A DNA stretch of 64,000 nucleotides from Peterkaempfera bronchialis (lineage in GTDB: Bacteria; Actinomycetota; Actinomycetes; Streptomycetales; Streptomycetaceae): positions 2,914,001 through 2,978,000 of the forward strand of contig NZ_CP031264.1 in assembly GCF_003258605.2 (NCBI RefSeq), given 5' to 3'. Shown in pieces: positions 60,184 to 64,000 of the stretch. How positions within the stretch are numbered: the stretch's first letter is position 1; every line of letters starts with the position of its first letter. A program made the position numbers and the translations under genes. The notes under the pieces were generated by a model. It had not been told where the DNA came from and searched no databases. It worked only from the letters and a program-made list of their open reading frames with translations.

Positions 60184-62292
60184 CTAGGAGACCTCGACGC
60201 CGTACTCCTCGATCAGGTCGGCCAGCCCGCCCGGATACCCCTTGCCGCCGATCACAAACTGCCACTCCCCGCTGGCCCGCCTGCGGAAGGAGCCCAGTAC
60301 CAGGGCCGTCTCCCGGGGGCGGCCATCGGAGACGTCCAACCGGTCGATCTCCGTACCGGAGGCGTCCGACAGCCGGATACGCGCGTCGGTGAACCCGGAC
60401 AGGTCCGCGTCCGGGTCGGCCTCGGGGTCGGTCGCGGCGACGAGCACCAGCCGGTCGGCGCTGCCGGGGAGCCGGTCGAAGGCCACCCGGATCGCGGCCT
60501 TGTCCGGACCGCTGCCCGGCACCATCCGCACACTGCCGTCCGGAGTGGACGGGTTGTTGTAGAAGACGAAGTGCTCCTCGCTGACCACTCGGCTCCCCTC
60601 GCAGACCAGGGCGCACACATCCAGCTCCACGCTGCCGGACCACGACATGCCCAGCACATTCGCCTCGTCCGGCTCCCCATCGGCACCGGACCCCGCCTGA
60701 GCCTGAGCCTGCGTCTGCGTCTGCGTCTGCGGGGTGGAGCCAAGCCGGCCGCCCAGCCCGTGCCGGTGCAGCAGGTCCACCAGTTCCCCGCCGGACACCA
60801 GGGTCAGCGGCTTCCCGTCGGCGAAGCGGTGCGAGCCGGGGCCGAAGGCGGAGGTGGTGATCAGGACGCCCTTGTTGGCGCCGACGTCCTGAACCGTGCC
60901 GTACAGGTCCCGTACGGCGGTCGGCGGCACGGTGTCGCGGTACCGCTTGGCCTGCACCACGATCCTGCCGCCCCGGATCGGATCGGGGTCCAGCGCATCC
61001 ACATCCACCCCGCCGTCGCCGGACCGCTGGGTGGTCACCGCCTGCATCCCCATGGCCCGGAACAGCTCCGCGACCAGTTCCTCGAACTCGATCGGGTCCA
61101 TCTCGTACAGGTCCGGCTCCTGGTCGGCCCCGTGCGACACCACGCTCCGACCGACCTCGGCGGGCACTCTGCCGGGCCGTACCGCGACGCGCCGGTCCGG
61201 GCTCTGCGACAGCCGGCCGCGCAACCCGTCCACCAGGCAGTCGGCGGCGCTCACCTGAGCCAGGTTCAGCTTGTCGAACTCCGTACGCGCCACCATCACG
61301 GTGGCCAGGAAGGTCTGCGTCTGCCGACCCGTCGCCGGATCGGTGTCGTCCACGAACCCGTTCAACGCCACCGAGTCCAGCGTGCCGAACCGGTCGGCCG
61401 CAAAGAGGTCGCGCAGCGCCAGCAGCATGGACTGGGCCAGCACATCGCGGTACAGCGCCCGGCGCTCGCTCACCGGCCGCCGGGTCTCCTTCTCCCGGTC
61501 GGCGCCGGGCATGTACCGCACCGCCGAGACCTCCGGCACGATCCCGTACCCGGGCAGCTCCCAGTTGAGCACCAGCTGCCGGGCCCCGGGGTCGAACGAG
61601 GCGGAGACCTGGCGCGGGAACCCCTCGGGCCACCCCTCCGAGGCGTAGAGCGCCGCCGAGAAGTACTCCACCACCGCATCCGGATCACCCCGGCGCAGCG
61701 TTGCCACCAGGCCCGCGATGCCCGCGTTGTGCTCGCGGATCGCCGCGAGCTGCTGCTCCGCCCACTGCTGGTACTGCCGCCAGTAGGCGTCGAGTCGGTG
61801 CCTTCGCTGCGCCTCGGCAGCCTGCGCGGCCTGCCAGTCGTACTCGAACCGGGCACGCGCCTCCTCCTGCGCCTGCCGCTTGGCCCCGAACCCCCAACCG
61901 CCCTGCTGCTGGGGCTGGTAGGCACCCGGGTCCGGCATGGGGATCGGGTCGGCGAGCGCCCCGGGCGCAAACGGTTCGACGTGCTCCGGCCGGGCCAGCG
62001 CGGCGGTGCTGAACCCCGGGGCGTCGCACCCCGCCGTCAGCAGGCCCTTGAGCATCTCGACCCGGGCGTCGAGTTCCTCGGTGCGCCGCTGGGCATCGGC
62101 CTCACGCCGCTGCCGGTAGGCGGCCTGCTGCTCCCGCTGGCTCCGCGCTGCGGCCCGCTCGGCCGCCCGCTGCTGACGCTCCGACTCGCGCTGCTGCTGG
62201 AGCCGGGCCCGATGCTGCGCCTCCTGCTGTCGCTGCTGCTGGCGCTGGATCTCGGCCCAGGTGGCTATCAGCCCGGTGGAGCGGCGGCTCAT
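60184..62292 (-). CDS. Coiled-coil / Mrr-type restriction endonuclease / TerD fusion
   Basis: 702 residues from ATG 62292. Residues 1-75 are a Gln/Arg-rich coiled coil (QRQQQRQQEAQHRARLQQQR). A middle domain (about 150-400) is unrecognised. Mrr_cat spans about 400-510: MDPIEFEELVAELFRAMGM, GDGGVDVDALD near 424 (catalytic Asp) and VVQAKRYRD near 446 (QxK), then KGVLITTSAFGPGSHRFA. A TQ/AQ repeat linker leads to a C-terminal TerD domain (about 520-702: HFVFYNNPSTPDGSV, FTDARIRLSDASG, VIGGKGYPGGLADLI). It probably cuts nucleic acid under a TerD-sensed stress; defence is inferred. Confidence 0.88.
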   Translation of the reverse strand: MSRRSTGLIATWAEIQRQQQRQQEAQHRARLQQQRESERQQRAAERAAARSQREQQAAYRQRREADAQRRTEELDARVEMLKGLLTAGCDAPGFSTAALARPEHVEPFAPGALADPIPMPDPGAYQPQQQGGWGFGAKRQAQEEARARFEYDWQAAQAAEAQRRHRLDAYWRQYQQWAEQQLAAIREHNAGIAGLVATLRRGDPDAVVEYFSAALYASEGWPEGFPRQVSASFDPGARQLVLNWELPGYGIVPEVSAVRYMPGADREKETRRPVSERRALYRDVLAQSMLLALRDLFAADRFGTLDSVALNGFVDDTDPATGRQTQTFLATVMVARTEFDKLNLAQVSAADCLVDGLRGRLSQSPDRRVAVRPGRVPAEVGRSVVSHGADQEPDLYEMDPIEFEELVAELFRAMGMQAVTTQRSGDGGVDVDALDPDPIRGGRIVVQAKRYRDTVPPTAVRDLYGTVQDVGANKGVLITTSAFGPGSHRFADGKPLTLVSGGELVDLLHRHGLGGRLGSTPQTQTQTQAQAQAGSGADGEPDEANVLGMSWSGSVELDVCALVCEGSRVVSEEHFVFYNNPSTPDGSVRMVPGSGPDKAAIRVAFDRLPGSADRLVLVAATDPEADPDADLSGFTDARIRLSDASGTEIDRLDVSDGRPRETALVLGSFRRRASGEWQFVIGGKGYPGGLADLIEEYGVEVS

Positions 62293-62531
62293 TCGGCTGT
62301 GGGTTCCTCTCGGGGACGCCTCCCGCCCTCCCGGAAACGACGCGCGGAAACGCCACGCGGAAACGGCGCGGGGGCGGGGCAACCAACAGTGTCCACGCGA
62401 CCATATCGGCTGCCCCGCGCCCGCTTCAGCCCGTTGCCCGACCACGTCGGCAACGTTTCCGACCACCCGCCTTCGCATCGGCGCCGTGCGTCACCGCGCG
62501 GCGCGGCACACCCGTCGGCGCGGGCGGGCGG

Positions 62532-63614
62532 TCAGCTCTGCTGCGTCGTCCGCTCGCGCAGCGCCTGCTGTACGGCGTCCCGTACCCGGCTGTCCTCACG
62601 CAGCTTGCGCCGTGCGCGGTTGCGGCGCGCGAGCACCAGCGCCCCGACGACGACCGCGATCAGGACGACGACCAGCAGCAGCAGCGTCCATGGGACGGCC
62701 CAGCCGTGCGTCGTCGCCTGGACCGGCTTCAGCAAGGTGGTGGAGCCGGATGCGTCGGTGAGCTGGGGCGTGAGGGTCGCGGTCGCGGCCAGGCTGACGC
62801 CGGGCGCCACGCCGTGCACCGGCACCGTCACCTTCCAGCTCTCGCCCGGGAGCAGCTCCGGCGGCGGGGCGATACGGCCCGCCTCGGTCCGCAGCCACCC
62901 GAACGGGCCGGAGAGCGACACCGTCTGCTGGGCCGACAGGATGGCGTTGCCGGTGTTGTGGATCGTGTAGGTGACGGTGGCGTCTCCCTTGGCGAACGGG
63001 TTGAACGACCCGGCGTAGCGCACGTGGAGGTCCTCGATCGCGAGGTTCGGCTTGAGCGCGCCGCTGACCTGGAGCTTGACCCGGATGCCGAGGCGCCGGT
63101 CCACATTGATGCCCTCGGCGTCGTCGGGCTGCGTCAGGGAGGTGAGGATGCCGCCCACGTAGTCGCCGGGTGTGGCGTTGCCCGGAACGGTGATGGTGAA
63201 GGGGACCTCGACGGACTTGCCGGGCTGGACCACGACCCGGTCGCGGTCGGCGTGGACCCAGGCGCCGACTCCGACGGACTTCTTGCCCCTGGGGAGCAGG
63301 TCGAGTTGGCCCATGTCGGTCGTGAAGCCGTCGGCGGCGTAGACCGCGAGTTCAAGCGGAGCGGTGCCGTGGTTGGCGACGACCATGGCGTCCTTGACCT
63401 GTCCACCGGGGTTCACGCCGTGGCTGAAGCTGGACCGGTCGGCGCCGTACCCGTTCGCGGCCGTCCTGACCGTCCAGGTGACGTCGCCGTCGGCGGCGGC
63501 CAGCGCGGGGCCGGCCCCCAGGCCGGTGATCGCGAAGGCCATGAGCAGGGCCAGGGCGGCGGTGCGGACAAGGGCGGTGACGGTGGTCTTCCGGCGCGTT
63601 GCGGGCGGGTGCAT
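62532..63614 (-). CDS. DUF916-type secreted, membrane-anchored protein
   Basis: The 360-residue protein has a signal peptide ending near ALAAADG (residue 41). Two beta-sandwich regions follow: DVTWTVRTAANGYGADRSSF opens the WxL peptidoglycan-binding-like DUF916 part, with GNATPGDYVGGILTSL near 150. Then comes a C-terminal helix (LLLLVVVLIAVVVGALVLA) and a basic cytoplasmic tail. In Firmicutes, DUF916 proteins act with WxL surface proteins. The next gene upstream is a secreted protein of the same operon. Confidence 0.85.
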   Translation of the reverse strand: MHPPATRRKTTVTALVRTAALALLMAFAITGLGAGPALAAADGDVTWTVRTAANGYGADRSSFSHGVNPGGQVKDAMVVANHGTAPLELAVYAADGFTTDMGQLDLLPRGKKSVGVGAWVHADRDRVVVQPGKSVEVPFTITVPGNATPGDYVGGILTSLTQPDDAEGINVDRRLGIRVKLQVSGALKPNLAIEDLHVRYAGSFNPFAKGDATVTYTIHNTGNAILSAQQTVSLSGPFGWLRTEAGRIAPPPELLPGESWKVTVPVHGVAPGVSLAATATLTPQLTDASGSTTLLKPVQATTHGWAVPWTLLLLVVVLIAVVVGALVLARRNRARRKLREDSRVRDAVQQALRERTTQQS

Positions 63615-63637
63615 CTCGGGGTTCTCCTGGCGCGAAA

Positions 63638-63672
63638 GGCGGGGTAGGACACCGGAAGGTGCCTACCCCGCC
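63638..63672 (-). terminator. Intercistronic hairpin upstream of the DUF916 gene
   Basis: GGCGGGGTAGGACACC and GGTGCCTACCCCGCC pair over 15 bp with a one-base bulge, in the 84-bp gap. It is likely to set the expression ratio of the two surface proteins. Confidence 0.65.
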
Positions 63673-63698
63673 CGGTGGAACAGGTGAAACGGGTACGG

Positions 63699-64000
63699 TC
63701 AGCTGCTCAGCGCAGTGATCGTGAGGGTGGCGCGGTAGGCGCCCTTCTCGACGCTGTCCGGGATCTTCAGATCCAGGTCGGCGCCGAGCTTGGCCGCGCC
63801 CTTGGCGTGGCCCTGGTCGGCCCAACCGAGGCCGCGCGAGACGGAGAGGCCCTTGCCCTGGTCGTCGTAGGCGGAGGCCACGGAACCGCTGGCCTTGGCG
63901 CCCGCGCCGTCCTCGACCACCTGCGGCGTCCAGCCGAGGTAGGCGCCGGAGAACGCCTTGTCGGCGTCCTTGAAGTCACTCACGCTGGCGGAGATCGACC
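63699..64000 (-). CDS. Secreted beta-rich protein, C-terminal part (runs off the window)
   Basis: The frame is open to the window edge; 99 residues are visible, ending AYRATLTITALSS. VSDFKDADKAFSGAYLGWTP and LDLKIPDSVEKGAYRATLTI resemble the C-terminal beta strands of WxL-like or DUF916-partner surface proteins. The GTG at 63983 is not taken as the start because coding continues upstream (SISAS). Identity needs the missing part. Confidence 0.6.
   Translation of the reverse strand, partial: SISASVSDFKDADKAFSGAYLGWTPQVVEDGAGAKASGSVASAYDDQGKGLSVSRGLGWADQGHAKGAAKLGADLDLKIPDSVEKGAYRATLTITALSS

Overview
The window is a high-GC (roughly 70-73 % by eye) actinobacterial chromosome segment. GTG starts, leaderless-looking promoters, strong third-position G/C bias, lipoprotein-rich secretion and the gene content (groEL2, cspA, a SAM-riboswitch-controlled thrC, DasR-type operators, a GAF-PAS-GGDEF regulator, SARP and NB-ARC regulators, a family 2B encapsulin) point to Streptomyces or a close relative in the Streptomycetaceae. 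From memory, the order groEL2 - csp - moaD/cysO - thrC - otsA - otsB - sugar ABC transporter - nagK - nagA - cdgB resembles the conserved chromosomal core of S. coelicolor.

Layout. 1-5211: one forward catabolic operon made of a polyamine-type ABC transporter (permease cut by the window edge, lipoprotein, ATPase) followed by a nitrilase-family amidase, an RraA-like protein and a BKACE-type beta-keto acid cleavage enzyme; substrate unknown. 5310-10147: a lower-GC accessory block. A three-gene module (XRE/TPR regulator, small protein, HATPase) is present twice in near-perfect tandem (period 2339 bp) between three copies of a ~155-bp direct repeat. The third copy of that repeat is the 3' end of a Uma2 nuclease-fold gene. 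10819-20432: housekeeping and repair genes (XPB helicase, VanZ, HelD-like RNA polymerase motor, CutC, HD hydrolase, SSADH, MurQ). 20516-22739: groEL2 with two CIRCE operators, and cspA. 23336-29408: thrC-cysO under a SAM-I riboswitch, then glucosyl-3-phosphoglycerate synthase, otsA and otsB (compatible-solute and trehalose synthesis). 29465-35056: a carbohydrate ABC transporter divergent from nagK-nagA with three DasR-like operators between them, forming an aminosugar uptake and catabolism locus. 35111-41269: a membrane-anchored CBM-like protein, a c-di-GMP synthase (cdgB-like), a flavin reductase, ArfB, a C-rich repeat tract and TerD. 41335-44829: a phosphopantetheinyl transferase, an unknown protein, and a SigE-family sigma factor with a probable membrane partner. 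45009-47548: a family 2B encapsulin shell gene followed by its polyprenyl transferase, the expected cargo. 47843-51632: small secreted and membrane proteins, CorA, PRC-barrel, DUF5994. 51659-59919: two NB-ARC/STAND loci, each with a divergent partner gene. 60184-64000: a large coiled-coil/Mrr nuclease/TerD fusion, then DUF916-type surface proteins running off the right edge.

Themes. Aminosugar metabolism is the best integrated: transporter, NagK and NagA share DasR-like boxes, and a further DasR-like box overlaps the cutC start codon in a run of rare codons. Sulfur/methionine control appears at thrC-cysO. The parts most likely to be under-described are the direct-repeat-bounded XRE-HATPase module fused to the Uma2 3' end, the Mrr-TerD fusion, the NB-ARC protein with a divergent partner sharing its glycine-rich tag, and the encapsulin-prenyltransferase pair.
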